Below are positions 46,010-58,725 of a stretch of DNA of 64,000 bases, piece by piece. The stretch is taken from NCBI RefSeq assembly GCF_932294415.1, contig NC_065536.1, positions 50,530,354 to 50,594,353 of the forward strand, given 5' to 3'. The first letter of the stretch is position 1. The number at the start of each line of letters is the position of its first letter. The position numbers and the translations under genes were made by a program. Under the pieces are notes generated by a model, which was not told the DNA's origin, did no database searches, and saw nothing but the letters and a program-made list of their open reading frames with translations. Source of the DNA: Quercus robur. Taxonomy: Eukaryota > Streptophyta > Magnoliopsida > Fagales > Fagaceae.

Positions 46010-46621
46010 GGGTGTTCACCAAACCGCAAAAACTGTACCAAAACCGCCCGCAAAATAGCATAACCACACCAAAACCACAAGTAATGTGCACTGCACCGCA
46101 CTACACCGCATGGTGCAATGTGGTTTGCGGTTTTATAATAAGAAAACCGCACAAACCTCATCGCACCGCACCTATATTAATATATTTAATTATTTTTAAT
46201 ATTAAAATATTATTAATAGTTTAATAACCCTAGTTTTCAACAACAACAACAAAAAAGTGTGATAACCCTAGCAAGTGTTGATTAAGAAAGCCAGCCCAAA
46301 ATAAAGAAAAACTAGCTAATAGTTTAAAACTTGGAACAAAATAAAGGGAAAAATTAGTTTTGGGTTGGGTAGAAAAAACCCAAAATTTGAAATATATACC
46401 AATTTCAAATCATTCAAACCGCATCTTATACACCGCACTGTATATGTGACCGTAAAAATGAGGTGCGGTGCGGTTATGGTTTTGGCTAAACTTTAAACAG
46501 CACTGCACCGCACATGTGACCTCAAAAATAATGTGCAGTGCAGTTATGCTTTTAGCTAAACCGCACCGCAAAGTACAGTGCTAAAAATGACCCAAAACCA
46601 CACCGCACCATGAACACCGCT
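46010..46621. mobile_element. Non-autonomous hAT-like element 'B', full copy
   Basis: It starts GGGTGTTCACC and ends CATGAACACCGC, an inverted match of about ten bases. It is inserted in element A within TTGTGTA sequence, with an imperfect 8-bp duplication (TGTGTATA and GTTGTATA). The interior is built of CCGCACCGCA-type repeats. A partial copy lies at 45249-45660. Confidence 0.65.
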
Positions 46622-47439
46622 AGTTGTATACATTGAAAGAGATGTAACTTGTAGCATTGATAATGAGATTATCATGCACTAATTTCAAAATATGAAAACT
46701 CGTAGAAGACAATTATAAATTTTATGTATTTGTGTGTTTTTTTATTGTTGTTGTTGTCAATATATAAATTTCTCTTTTTATTAGATTGTATAATTTATAC
46801 TTCTTAAAGAACACCTTGAAAAAAATTCCTGGAACCACCACCGCATATTACACACAAATTTACAAACATTACATTTTGAAACTAAAGTCTTGATATTCGG
46901 TTTCAAAATGTGACTTGAAATACTGAGAAGAACCCCTTTTTTTTCTTTTTTTCTACTGAATGTGTGTTAAATTATAAAATAACAAATAAAAGGATGACAT
47001 TTTAAAAATATATACATAAAAACTAAAAAGAAAAAAAAAAACGAGATTATAAACCAGATGACATTCCTTATTTAAGGTGGTGTTTAAATTAGGCTTTTTT
47101 TATTGGATATTAATTTTAACAAATCTATAGTTAGATTATAGTTTTTTTCTTGCATAGCAAACTTTTAAAGATTATTTGAAATAAATAATCAAGGGCTGCG
47201 CCAAGTGTAGTTTAGAGTGATCACATGACAACTTGATTTGAATTTTTTTTTAATATACCTGTAAAAAAAAAATTGGATTTTATTTAATAAGGGTCATTAA
47301 CCACCTTAAAAAAATTAATTAAAAAAATAAAAAAATAAAAAAACCTTGACCACCCTAAAAAAACTTGAACACCTTAAAATTTAAATAACAATTTGAGCCC
47401 ATTAAAAATTAAATTCAACATCTCCAAAAAAATCGCAAG

Positions 47440-47612
47440 AAATGCTATGTTCACAATTCTTTTTGCAACTTTTTTGTAACAAATCCTAAGTAGTAGGTTA
47501 TTACTGATGGACAAAAAAATAATTTCAATGGTATATTCAAATTAAAACTAGTAAAAACTTACCACGTAGGCTTTGTTGTATAAGTGTTGCACAAAAGTTG
47601 TGAATGCAACAC
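47440..47612. mobile_element. MITE in element Q, same family as 19152-19330
   Basis: It starts AAATGCTATGTTCACAA and ends AAGTTGTGAATGCAACACTT, with partly inverted ends and a central GGTTATTACTG. The tandem unit 3 carries the equivalent at 49162-49350. Confidence 0.45.
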
Positions 47613-47882
47613 TTTCAAAAAATTGACCAAACAAACAAATTAGCCTAAGCATATTTTAAAATTGCTATTTTTTTAATTAAAAAATGCACACTTTTCAAAT
47701 AGCTAGTATGTTAGTGCTTGGTTTAGTCTTTAGCCAAATTTGTTGGATTTATGTGATATATTTTTAAAAAAGATAATGCATTTTATTTATACAATACTTA
47801 TTTAGGCAATATGTTGGTAATTGAATGAGAGATCAGTAGTTTAATGATTTCTAAATTGTATACATTGAATGAAAAGTGAGAA

Positions 47883-49800
47883 CGGGAGGGAAGGAGGCGT
47901 AAGGGAAGTGAGGACTGAGAAGTCACATGTCACACAACGTCTTTTTCATGTACTGAACTACTACTAATGACATATTATCATGGGCGGCGCCACCTTAAGG
48001 CAAGGTGGTCCCAAGACCACCCTGACCTGAATTTTTTTTATATTAATTTAAAAAAATTTATTTGTCTATCTTTCAAAAAAAAATTTGGGAACACCCTCAG
48101 TTTTTTTTTTTTTATGCCAATAAAATTAAATTTTGCTCCATAATTTGTTTTACATTCAATGGATGAATGATTGCTTGGTTGTATGCATTGAAAGAGATGT
48201 AACTTGTAGCATTGATAATGAGACTATCATGTACCGATTTCAAAATATGAAAACTTATAGAAAACAATTGTAAACTTTATGCATTTAAGTGTTTTTTTTA
48301 TTGTTGTTATTGTCAATATATGAATTTCTTTTTTTATTAGATTGTATAATTTATGTTTCTTAAGAAATATCCTAAAAATATTCCTGGAGCTGCCACTGTA
48401 TATTACATACAAATTTACAAACATTACATTTTGAAACTAAAGTCTTGATATTTAGTTTCAAAATGTGACTTGAAATAGTGAGAAGAACCTTTTTTTTTTT
48501 TCTTTTTTTCTACTGAATGTGTGTTAAATTATAAATTAGTAAATAAAAGGGTGACATTTTAAAAATATATACATAAAAACTAAAAAGAAAAAAAAAAACG
48601 AGATTATAAACCAAATGATATTCCTTATTTAAGGTGGTGTTTAAACTAGGCTTGTTTTATTGGATATTAATTTTAACAAATCTATAGATAAATTATAGTT
48701 TTTTTCTTGCATAGCAAACTTTTAAAGATTATTTGAAATGTATAATCAAGGGCCGCGCCAAGTTAATCCCACATTGGAAAATGAGTGTGAGTTATAGAAG
48801 TTTAAAGTCTGTGCCGTGTATCCAAGAGTTGGGCCCTTTTGGATATACAGCACTTTTAGTTTCTTTAAAACCTTTTCCCCTCTTCCCTTATGTGTGTGTG
48901 TTAAAATACTTAGTAATTTTTTTTTTTTTTTTAAAAGGGCCACGCCAAGTGTAGTTAAGAGTGGTCACATGACAACTTGATTTGAAATTTTTTTTTTTTA
49001 ATATACATATAAAAAATTGGATTTTAAACTAATAAGGGTCATTAACCACCTTAAAAATAAATAATAATAATAAATAAATAAAAACTTGACCACCCTAAAA
49101 AACTTGAACACCTTAAATAACAATTTGAGCCCATTAAAAATTAAACTCAACATCTCCAAAAAAATCGCAAGAAATGCTATGTTCACAATTTTTTCACAAC
49201 ATTTTTGTAACAAATCCTAAGTAATAGGTAGTTACTGATAAACAAAAAAATAATTTCAGTGGTATATTCAAATTAGAACTAGTAAAAACTTACCACGTAG
49301 GCTTTGTTGTGTAAGTGTTGCACAAAAGTTGTGAACGCAACACTTTTAAAAAATTGTCCAAACAAACAAATTAGCCTAAGCATATTTTAAAATTGATTTT
49401 TTTTTTTTATTAAAAAATGCACACTTTCAAATAGCTAGAATGTTAGTGCTTGGTTTAGTCTTTAGCCGAATTTGTTGGATTTATGTGATATATTTTTTCA
49501 AAAGGATAATGCATTTTATTTATACAATACTTATTTAGGCAATATGTTGGTAATTGAATGAGAGATCAGTAGTTTAATGATTTCTAAATTGTATACATTG
49601 AAAAAGATGTAACTAATATCATTGATATTGAAGATATCATATCATACAATGATTTCAAAATATGAAAACTTGTCAAGGAAATTTTAAAACTATATGTATC
49701 TGTATATTCAAGTTTTATTTTTGTTAATTTTTTTTAATTTAAGTTATTTAATGATCATCCTGAAAAAAAAAAAAAAAAATCCTAGAGTCACCACTGTCAA
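47883..49800. repeat. Local tandem unit 3: ligase flank + element A + flank + element Q
   Basis: The ligase-flank copy begins near 47880 (GGGAGGGAAGGAGGCGTAAG). Element A runs from 47986 (GGGCGGCGCCACC) to about 48404 (CCTGGAGCTGCCA) with no B insertion. The shared flank follows, then element Q, which is split by a small retroposon at 48767 and ends near 49793 with CCTAGAGTCACCACTG, an inverted match to Q's start. Confidence 0.7.
48767..48937. mobile_element. Small retroposon-like insertion with 15-bp target duplication
   Basis: The direct repeats AAGGGCCGCGCCAAG (48752-48766) and AAGGGCCACGCCAAG (48938-48952) flank about 170 bp. That insert starts TTAATCCCACATTGG and ends in a T-run and AAAA. 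A 15-bp duplication suggests LINE-type integration, so this may be a SINE or processed fragment of unknown origin. The first bases (TTAATC) are also present at the 34240 duplication junction. Confidence 0.5.
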
Positions 49801-51529
49801 TAATAACTACCTAATTTCATCAAAATAATAATAATAACCACCTAATTTAATAAATTATTTAAATTTTAAGTTTCTATAATTTAAAATTATACATAAAATA
49901 TGAGTTTAATCATCAAATAGTAAATAATATCCAAATGACATGAAATTTTGTTAACTTTTTAAGAACATATAAAAGTATAACGTAATTCAATAGCAAGGTT
50001 TTCAAAGTATTCATTCAAAAAAATTATTAAATAATGTAATATTACTTGTTAAAATTACACGTGGCATAACATGAGTTGAGCTTCTTATATATAGGATTGA
50101 ACCATGTCCAATGTTAGAGATTTTGTCACTCGAATGTAATTTTGGAGTGGGGAATCTGTCATTCTAATTTCTATCTGATCTAATGTTCCATTTATCAACC
50201 CAAAAAAAAAAAAAAAAAAAAAAAAACCGATCTAATGTTCCACTTTTGTACAACTTTGTCACATTAGTCCACAAGGCCTACAGAGCAGTTTTGCAATCTC
50301 CTTCTGTCGGCCTTGTCCATTCCAATGTCCTGGCCCAGTGGGCGTGTTCTTGTTTCATATGGAGTCATGAGTCATGACAAGAACAATCCCATTCTAGTTT
50401 ATCACAGTGACAACATAAAATTGATCTAAAGACCTTGTGATACTTTGCAATGTTGCATGGGGTTTGGCTTGGGTCCAATGCTCTTAGAGCTGCATAAGAG
50501 CATTGGACCAAACCTTCCCTTCACATAGAGCTTTTTTTGAGATACTTCACATGGGACTTTATAATTAGGACTATACAAGAATCAACCATTTATAAACAGA
50601 GAGGTCAATTCGAGAAAAGTTTATTTACGTTCATTTATTTAGAAAAACGAGGCAATTTTAACCTGAAGTTTAGACAAAATTACTTGACTATTAAACAAAT
50701 CAAGCTCAAACATAAATAATGTGTTAATGAAAATGTTATAAATATACTTATATACACTCTTGTACACGAGGAGAGGCCAAATCCAAAGAGAGTAAAAATA
50801 AATAAATAAATAAGTTGTGGTTTACAAGGTTGTAAATGAACCAAGCCGTACATAAATAGCTCGGGCTCGGTTTGATAAAAAACTTGTTCACATTTGTTTG
50901 TTTATAAAATAAGCCAAACTTAAGCTTTAATAAGCTTGTTTAACAAATGAGCCAAGCTCAAGAGAGATAAAAAAAAAAAAATTATTCATGAAAAAACTCG
51001 TGCACAATAGGGTTCGATAAAAAAACAACTTGAGTTTAGGTAGGTTTATGGGCTTCATAATAAGATTAATATGAGCTAGAACAATTAACTAATAAGTATT
51101 GTACTAAGCCTTTAATTAATTGGGTGTTGGAGCACTCATCCAAACCAAATGAGCTTGATAATATACTTAATATGAGCTTTATAATGAAATTGTATTGGAA
51201 CTTGATCTCGAGGGCTTAACATTTAGCTTGAGTTTGAGCTTGATATTATACTTAATGTGAGAGTTTTATAATGAACTTGTATTGGAACTTGATCCTGAGG
51301 GCTCAATATTTAACTTAAGTTTGAGCTTGATACTGAGCTTAAGCTTAGCTTGATTAATGAATCAAGCTAAGGCGAGCTTAAACTTTTAGACATTTTGACA
51401 AGTTCAAGCTCAAACACAATTCGTAGGCTTGGCTCAAACTCAAGCCAAACTTGAACATTTTACATTTGCTGTCAAACCAAGCTTGTACATTCAATACTCA
51501 ACAAAATTCAACTTGTTTACAACGTACGA
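49801..51529. other. Intergenic stretch
   Basis: Largely AT-rich, with a 25-base A-run near 50201. 50830-51480 is built of AAGCTCAAGCTTGAG-like pieces on both strands (GAGCTTGATATTATACTTAATGTGAG occurs with variants), resembling decayed transposon sequence. No gene is supported. Confidence 0.5.
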
Positions 51530-51549
51530 ACTACAACAAACTTGGACTA

Positions 51550-52085
51550 TGGTGACGAAATCTAGTGAGGAAAAAAAATTTAGTCACCAAATAGCAACAT
51601 TTAGTGAGGAAATAAAAAATTCGTCACCAAATCTTAAAAAATACATAAAAATAGTGACGAAATCATATTTTCGTCACTAAAGATATTACAATTGGTGACA
51701 AAACTTCCTTTTGTCACTATAGGCTATGGAAAAAACTAGCCTCAAAGAAATTTGTAGGCATGGATGTCTACGGTGACGAAATATTTCGTCACACAAAGTG
51801 GGATCTAGGGAGACGAAAACATTCGTCACCAAATATTAACAATAGGTGACGAAACACTAATTTTGTCGCCCAATATTAAAAAATTTATTATCATTGGTGA
51901 CCAAATGCTTTTTCGTCACTTATAAATCCCAAAAAAGTAAGATGCCAATCCAAAATGTTAAGCGTGAAAGACAAAATTTGTTGACGCTAAACATTTAAAA
52001 TAAACACATTTAGTGACAAAATCTAATTTCATCACCATATATTGCTACTAGGAGCACACTGAGTGAAGAAACCTATTTTCGTCAC
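51550..52085. repeat. Left subterminal repeats of the CACTA-like element
   Basis: More than ten GTGACGAAAT or TTTCGTCACC motifs in both orientations, about 30-50 bp apart. In CACTA elements such arrays are transposase binding sites. Confidence 0.75.
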
Positions 52086-52142
52086 CTAAAGCAATAAGCG
52101 ATATAGTCACTATAATGCCCTAGCCCATATTCAAAAAAATGT

Positions 52143-52167
52143 GGGGGGGGGGGGGGGGGGGGGGGGG
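52143..52167 (+). repeat. Poly-G tract, 25 bases
   Basis: 25 uninterrupted G inside the CACTA-like element, directly after the left subterminal repeats. Confidence 0.9.
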
Positions 52168-53893
52168 TGGTCAAATATTTAGACCCACATGTGATCCCCC
52201 ACCTACCCACTTATTCCCCACCATACAATCACAAATATCTCTCTCCCTCTCTCTTGGCCGGCCACACCCCTCTCTTTCTCTTCTCTTTTCTTTCCTTTTC
52301 AGACAAGCACAAAAACACTCATCTCCCCCTCTCACACTCTCCCACCGGTGCATCACCCCACCTTCACAATTATTTTTCTGGTGAGTTTTACCTAAAAAAC
52401 TCCATAAGAACCTCTTAAGCTCTCATATCTCATCTTATTTAAGGTAAAATCTCTATAACCCACCTTTTAATATCTTTGGGTTTTTATCTTATTTTTGCCA
52501 GATTGCTCTTTTATATTGTGGGTTTTGTTTTAGGGGTTGTTTATTGTGTTTTTTGGGACATTTAAGACTTGATTGGAGGTTTTTAATTTAATGTGGTGGA
52601 ATTGATGTATTTTTTGGCAACTATGTAAATTGAGTTTCTTGAGAAATCATGTGGGTTTTTTATTAATATGGGAGATTAGGGCTAATTTTTGAAAGAGGGT
52701 TTCCTTGTATTTTGAAATGACTTTGGCATATGTGGGTGTGAGTATAGTGTTAACTATAAATTTGTGCAATTAATGTGAATATGTGCTTTTTGTATACCAA
52801 GTGTTTGATAAATTGTCTCTATGAGTTATGAGTTTTGGTTCTTGATTTTTGGTTGTGGTGAATGTTTATTTGAGATTATGGGCTTCATCCCTTGTTTTTA
52901 ATATGCTTTGACACATGTGGTTTTAATGTAATCAAGTCCCAAAGAATTTTGTCTAGTATTAAAGATATAACAATTTTGTTTTGGGATCCTAAATTTGTCA
53001 AGGACAGATTTGAGTCAGTTGCAATACGTGATTTTTAATAAATTATAAAAAAATTGTTTAGGCTTAATTTTTTGTGGTACCTTGTATACATGTATGGGTA
53101 TGTTCCCTTTAATTTTTGAATTAATCGAATAACATTTCATGGACCAAACCAATTTTGCAAAATGGCTAGCCTGTAATGCATTGAATTTGAAAGAACGACG
53201 AAAACATTAAGGTTTTGTTGAATTTACTTCAAACCTTTGTTGAACAGACTGGCTTGTAAATTCATATGTTTTCCTTGACATGTGTTTTACTTAAGTTGAT
53301 TTTAATTATGGTTTGGTTTAATCATTTAGTACCCAAAAGGGAAACTCATGAGATATGCTACCTCTATTTTGAAGTGATGTGTTTTATGTAATGCCTACAT
53401 ACGCACTTTTGCTTGCTATAGAGAATTAAAATGCTTTAGTTTGTGCTACGGAACTATGAGTTCTTGTATGCTTGTTTGTTTCCCATTTAGGAAGGGGTAC
53501 TTGTCTTAGGATGGGCAAACTAGCCTTTAGGAATACATCAGACATGGAACTTAGTTTATTGGTGGTGATTGAAGTACTATGCTAATTTGGGAGATTTGTG
53601 TTATAAATAGTTGGTGACTCCTTTTACCAAATTTATCAAGGCCAGAACTAATTCTACTAGAGGTTGGGCTCTTAAGGTTTGTTAGCCTTGGGCGTGGTGG
53701 GCCTAGATTTTATGGTTGAGATTGCGTATCCTAGGAAGGATCACGATTTTGTGTTAATTCACTTGGAGTTTTGGAATTTTATGTATATTTAGAGACATGA
53801 TTTGTAGTTCATATTGTTGTAAAAATATTGTAGAGCTCTGACTTATATTGTGGAGAGTTCAATTTGTTTATTTATATTTATCATAAGGAAAGT
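52168..53893. other. Interior of CACTA-like element, left part
   Basis: A CT-rich leader-like stretch (52230-52380) is followed by T/G-rich, intron-like sequence. No open frame longer than about 85 codons and no recognised domain. It could be captured promoter and intron sequence, but I cannot name a source. Confidence 0.4.
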
Positions 53894-54572
53894 AGTGGCG
53901 AAGCCAAGAATTTTGTGTCAAAATAAACTCAAATTACAAATAAACACTACCCAAAGAAATTCACATAATATATTTGTGTGTATGAAAATATAAATTTTAA
54001 TTTTCTTATTCTAAAGTAAGTTATATACATATACACAAAATTATCAACTTTAATATGTATATATACACACCTAGACACAAGATCTTCTTCAAAAGAAAAA
54101 CTTATAATCTTTTTAAACTCTAGTAAGTATACAAACATTGTATAATTGGGTATACAACATAGAAATATATAGAACAAAAAAAAAATTTGAATATAGTATC
54201 TTTCATCAAAGTCATGCTCAACAATAATACTTCACGTAATAAACTTCATCAATTATTATTTTTATAACAAAATTATTCATAATTTCCTTTTTAATATACA
54301 ATTTCTTTTGCAAAACTTCGTCCATGTTTGACAAATCAAAATCATAATGTTATAATTGAAGTCTCATATGAGCTTTTTTTTATTGATAAATTCTTGAGAA
54401 TAGAAAATTTCAACCAAATTGCATATATTATTAATGTTGAATGATTTGAACCATTAATAGGATTTGAAATTGAGCTAAAAATTAGGGGTTCCACTTTTTA
54501 CTCACAAAACTTACTACCTAATTATTTCATTCTATTGCAATTGTATATCAACTCTAAACTCTTTTTTTTTTT

Positions 54573-56230
54573 TGACGAAAAACACATTTTCGTCCCTACA
54601 TTTTCACGCGATTCCCACTTTGGTCCCTAAGTTTTTTTTTTACCGCTTTTAGTCCCTATTTAGAAAAACGCCTTTTGTTTTAGTCCTTTCTGTCAGTGCT
54701 GTTAGGGCACTGACCTACGTGGCAAACGGAATTATTAAAATAATAATAAAAAAATTTATTTTGTCATTAAAAAATGCCAAGTCAGCATTTAAATTTTAAA
54801 AAATAATTTATTAATTTTAATTAAATAAAAAACAGAAATAAAAATAAAAAATCACATTAATTGAGATTGAAGTATGTCTTGAGCAAGAACAACAAGAACA
54901 CAAACTCAAATCTAAGAACACAAAATTAAAATCTAAAAGTCACAAACCCAATAAATAAGAACATCAAATTAAACCTGAACAAGGAATTAAACATGAAAAC
55001 AAACACAAAACACAAACCCAAAACCTCACAAACCACTTCGTCTAACCTAAACACACAAAAAGAAATTCAAAACCTCACAGACCACTCCGTCTAACCTGAA
55101 CACACAAAAACAAATTCAAAACCTCAAATTGCGGCCAAATTAGCTCTAACCAAAACTAATTCCCTCAAAGCTGAGATCGATTTTGGTATCTCTCTGTTGA
55201 CTGAAACTTTTTCTCTCTAAGGTTTTTGGATCTTGGTTTGATCTGGGTTAGAGATAGTGAGAGGCTGAGATGGTTTAATCCGGGTTAGAGTGAGATGCTG
55301 AGATCAGTTGCTGGCGGCGGCGCAATGCAAGACCAATGACGGCCATGGCTGGTGGCGGCGCAATGCAAGACTAGAGAGATGCTGAGATCGGTTCTGTCTC
55401 TTTGATCTAAATAAAGAGATTCGGTCTCTCCCTCATGAGCACCGCTGCCAAGACAGCCACCACGACCACAAAGCCAAACCCAATGACATCTCGGTCTCTC
55501 CCTCTCTTCGATCTACACGATTGGAATGGGTTTTTGCTATTTGGTTTTCATTTGGGTTTGCTTTGTTGGGTTTGTAAATTTGGTTGAAGGTGTGTAAGTT
55601 CTTTGTGTTTGTTGAAGGTCTTTGTGATTTGAATCTTTGAAAGTCTTTGTGTTTGTAATGAGAATGTGAAAGAATCGACTGAGTAATTGTTGAATGTCTT
55701 TGTGTTTTGTAAATCTGTGGGCATGTTGTTGTGTTTTGTAAATCTGAGTGATTCTATGGGTTTGGTTGCTAAGGAAATGTAAGAAAAGAGAAAAAAAAAT
55801 TTGATTCTTTAATTTTTTGGGCAAGGTTGGATGATTGACCGCGAAGAACACATGTTCTTCAAAAAAAAATTATGTTCTTAGATCTGAGTTTGTGTTCTTG
55901 TTGTTCTTGCTCAAGACACACTTCAATCTCAATTAATGTGATTTTTTATTTTTATTTCTGTTTTTTATTTTTTTTTATTTAATTAAAATTAATAAATTAT
56001 TTTTTAAAATTTAAATGCTGACTTGGCATTTTTTTAATGACAAAATAAAATTTTTTATTATTATTTTAATAATTCCGTTTGCCACGTAGGTCAGTGCCCT
56101 AACGGCACTGACGAAAAGGATTAAAACTGAAGGCGTTTTTCTAAATAGGGACTAAAGACGGTAAAAAAAAAACTTAGGGACCAAAGTGGGAATCGCGTGA
56201 AAATATAGGGACGAAAATGTGCTTTTCGCC
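54573..56230. mobile_element. Mutator-like element with about 340-bp terminal inverted repeats
   Basis: The first 340 or so bases (54573-54912) and the last 355 or so (55876-56230) are inverted copies. They share GCACATTTTCGTCCCTA-type ends, CGCGATTCCCACTTTGGTCC, CACTGACCTACGTGGCAAAC and CTTGAGCAAGAACAACAAGA. Both flanks are runs of T, compatible with a 9-bp T-only target duplication. Long TIRs and a TIR sequence of this type fit MULEs. The 960-bp interior lacks a transposase. Confidence 0.8.
54913..55875. other. Interior of the Mutator-like element
   Basis: It contains an about 60-bp direct repeat (AAACCTCACA(A/G)ACCACT(T/C)CG) at 55020-55125 and a duplicated GGCGGCGCAATGCAAGAC near 55315 and 55355. 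A moderately GC-rich stretch (55300-55510) also carries CTCGGTCTCTCCCTC twice. This could be a captured gene fragment, but I recognise no protein. Confidence 0.4.
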
Positions 56231-56420
56231 TTTTTTTTTTTCATTTGGAAAGATTACTAGATTAGTTGACCAATCTAGTAATCTTTTTTGGAGGCAACTC
56301 CTATTTTTTTTCATATAACCTTTAAATATTTATAGAATATACCTATATTGTAAAAAAAAAAATATAATTAAATTTTGGAGGGGTCAAGGTCTCCCCAAGC
56401 ATGCGTGTGGCTACGCCCCT

Positions 56421-57133
56421 CCAATTTCTCTTAATGGTTTTTTTCTCATGCTATGGACCCGTTTGGATTCGAGACGTGACAGCTATTGCCCTTCCTTTCA
56501 CTCAACAACTACTTTTATACATCTTGATGTTGCTTAAGTTACATTATCCTAGCGCAATAATATTGTTATCATCAAAGTTCAATGAATCTCAAATTGCAGG
56601 TATTGAAAATTATTCTAAAGCTAAAATGAATATATTCTAAGTTAGGGATCAAGAAGCAAAATTCTCATAGTTACATAGTGATATCATGTGTTATTGGCTA
56701 ACATGAGTTGTTGAAGTAAATTAAAGTTGTTTGTAGGAGTGGTCAAAATTGATAACTAAAGTCATATATAACTATCAATATTTGATGGTGAGAATTTCAT
56801 GGTTGCACCATTTTTTTTTTCATCGTTATTATTTGTGGTGTATTAAAAGGAAAAATAATGTACTGGAGCACTAAGAAGAGGACAAGTGGACTAAGGAGAA
56901 AGTTAGTACACTCGACTTGAGTATAGTAAGTATTCTATACTTAAATACCTGTAAAATTGTATAATGAAATTGAGGAGACTTGAGTTATGATGGATTGTTG
57001 AGTTGGAGTAAGTGGGTAGATTGCATGTGTTATAAGGTGATTTAAGTTGATATTAGAAGTGTCAATTGTGCTAAGTCTTAGAAAAAAACTATTGTATTTT
57101 TGTATTTGTGGTGGTAGCTTTGTATTGGTATGG

Positions 57134-57179
<46 letters not shown>

Positions 57180-58409
57180 TTGTTTTGTTAGTGATGTATG
57201 GTAGAGAATTTGGTGTGGAATACTATGGAATTAGGGTTTTGGAAGATTAGTGTTGAGATTTTCTTTGCTGGGTGTTTAAGTTTTATTTGTTAGAATTAGT
57301 TAGGATTTTAATTTGGAAGATTTGGACACCCGTTAGAAAGAATCAAACTTAGGAACAACCTAAACCTACATATTTATGTTTCTTTATTTTTGAGTCCAAC
57401 CTTCAACCCATTTCCATTGCTTTGAGCCTCTTGATTTCTTTATTTGGACTATTGAGGTACTATATTTCCTTGTCCCTATCTCTTTTTGATACTAGTTGTT
57501 TGGGTCTTGTTTGTGCAGTGCAGTTAATTCTTGTTTCATTTTGTTATGTGATTTGGATTTCTCTGTTGATATACTAGAATTGCTTGTTTAACCAAAAAAA
57601 AAAAAAAAAAAAAAGCTTCCTCTTACTTGTAATAAGATTTTTCAGATTCTTTATAAGTTAACTTGTAGTTCTTAAGGGGACCAAAAGCACACTGCTTGTA
57701 GTAAATTCCCTCCCTTTTCTTTCCTTACTATAATTATTGGTTCTTGAGTCATTTTGAATCAAAATGAACCTTCTCAACAATGTTTTAATAAGCTTTGTTG
57801 CCTTGTAAAGCGTTCTCTTTGAATTGCAAATAGAAGTCCAGTTCTACTATCGTGATCATTCCCTTGCCCATGATAATCATGTAGTGATGATGTTCAAGTT
57901 TATCATGTTGTAATCTTGACATTTTTGGTATGTTATGTTAATGATCTAAGTATCAAAAGGCATAAGATGTGCTTCTATCAAACTTTGTTTTTAAATTAGA
58001 TCCATGTTAGTAATATCAATGTATCAAATTTAGCTAAACTTTGGGCAATCTTGTGATTAGATGTACAAGTAGTTGCTTCTTTCAATAGATATGGTATCAA
58101 TGTATTTTTCTTTATACTTGTGCAGATATGAAATTGGTGGCAAAGAGACATTTTTTGTGGCGCTACTTGAACTCTATCATTTTCTAATGTATGGAAGACA
58201 TCACTTATCAATATATTGTTGTAATTACTTTGTGAACAACTCACTTAAATAGTTTTAATAGTATAATGGTTCTTTATTTCCTTTTTAGATTGTATGGATG
58301 ATTTGTTTATGGATGTGGTCGGAAATGAACAGGTTAATGTATTGTAATGGCAAGTAAATGTAAAGAACATTAATAATTTTTGTCTCCAATAGCTGACTAT
58401 AAGCAGAAA
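56421..58409. other. Interior of CACTA-like element, right part
   Basis: AT-rich sequence with a (TA)n(TG)n microsatellite at 57135-57180 and an A-run near 57594-57614. No gene recognised. Confidence 0.55.
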
Positions 58410-58449
58410 TTGGTGACGAAATAATTCATCGCCTAATCTATTGAAATTG

Positions 58450-58480
<31 letters not shown>

Positions 58481-58725
58481 CAATCAATGACAAATATTTC
58501 GTCACCTTATATGGTCAAATAAAAAAAATTACAAATTAAAAATCATTGGTGACAAATATATTTTATCTTTGAATATAATGTTTAGTGATGAAAATATTAG
58601 GTGAAGAAAAAATTTCGTCACCTATCATATTTTTTATTAAGAAAATTTAAACCTATTGGTGACAAAAATTTTCGTCACAAGACATTCGATGTCGGGGCTT
58701 AGGTGACGAATGTTGTTTCGTCACC
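58410..58725. repeat. Right subterminal repeats of the CACTA-like element
   Basis: About nine copies of GGTGACGAA or TTTCGTCACC variants in both orientations, mirroring the left end. A 25-base A-run near 58457 interrupts them. Confidence 0.75.

Larger units (their letters stand above)
45661..47882. repeat. Local tandem unit: ligase flank + element A (with B) + flank + element Q
   Basis: The order is: ligase 5'-flank copy (45661-45760), element A from 45761 (CAGGGCAGCGCC) to about 46845, shared flank to about 47190, then element Q from AAGGGCTGCGCCAAG. The next unit (47883-49800) repeats the same order, giving a 2.2-kb tandem array. Confidence 0.75.
34241..48772. repeat. Tandem segmental duplication, unit 2 (expanded by insertions)
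   Basis: Collinear with 28055-34240: LOX intron 8 end, LOX exon 9, spacer, ligase exons 6 to 2, intron 1 to about 40228, then the outer edge of the ligase flank at 44963, element A and its flank. Two insertions with deletions interrupt it (35819-38209 and 40288-44962), and the flank plus element part is itself repeated (45661-47882 and 47883 onward). Confidence 0.8.
53894..56420. mobile_element. hAT-like element nested in the CACTA-like element
   Basis: The left end AGTGGCGAAGCCAAG and the reverse complement of the right end AGGGGCGTAGCCACA match at most positions and resemble the GGGGCG(T/G)AGCCA termini of plant hAT elements. Flanking 8-bp duplications are not clear. Outside the Mutator-like insert the interior is AT-rich and non-coding. 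Confidence 0.55.

Noticed and set aside
51550..52085. Regularly spaced GTGACGAAA motifs considered as a CRISPR-like array
   Set aside because: Spacing is irregular, both orientations occur, and the matching array at the other end of an inverted-end element identifies them as transposon subterminal repeats.
52139..52418. Open frames after the G25 run (poly-Gly start)
   Set aside because: They translate the G-run and a CT-rich leader-like stretch, and have no domain or splice context.
55537..55851. 104-codon minus-strand open frame inside the Mutator-like element
   Set aside because: Lys/Thr/Gln-rich translation of AT-rich sequence without a family match. Kept only as part of the unexplained cargo.
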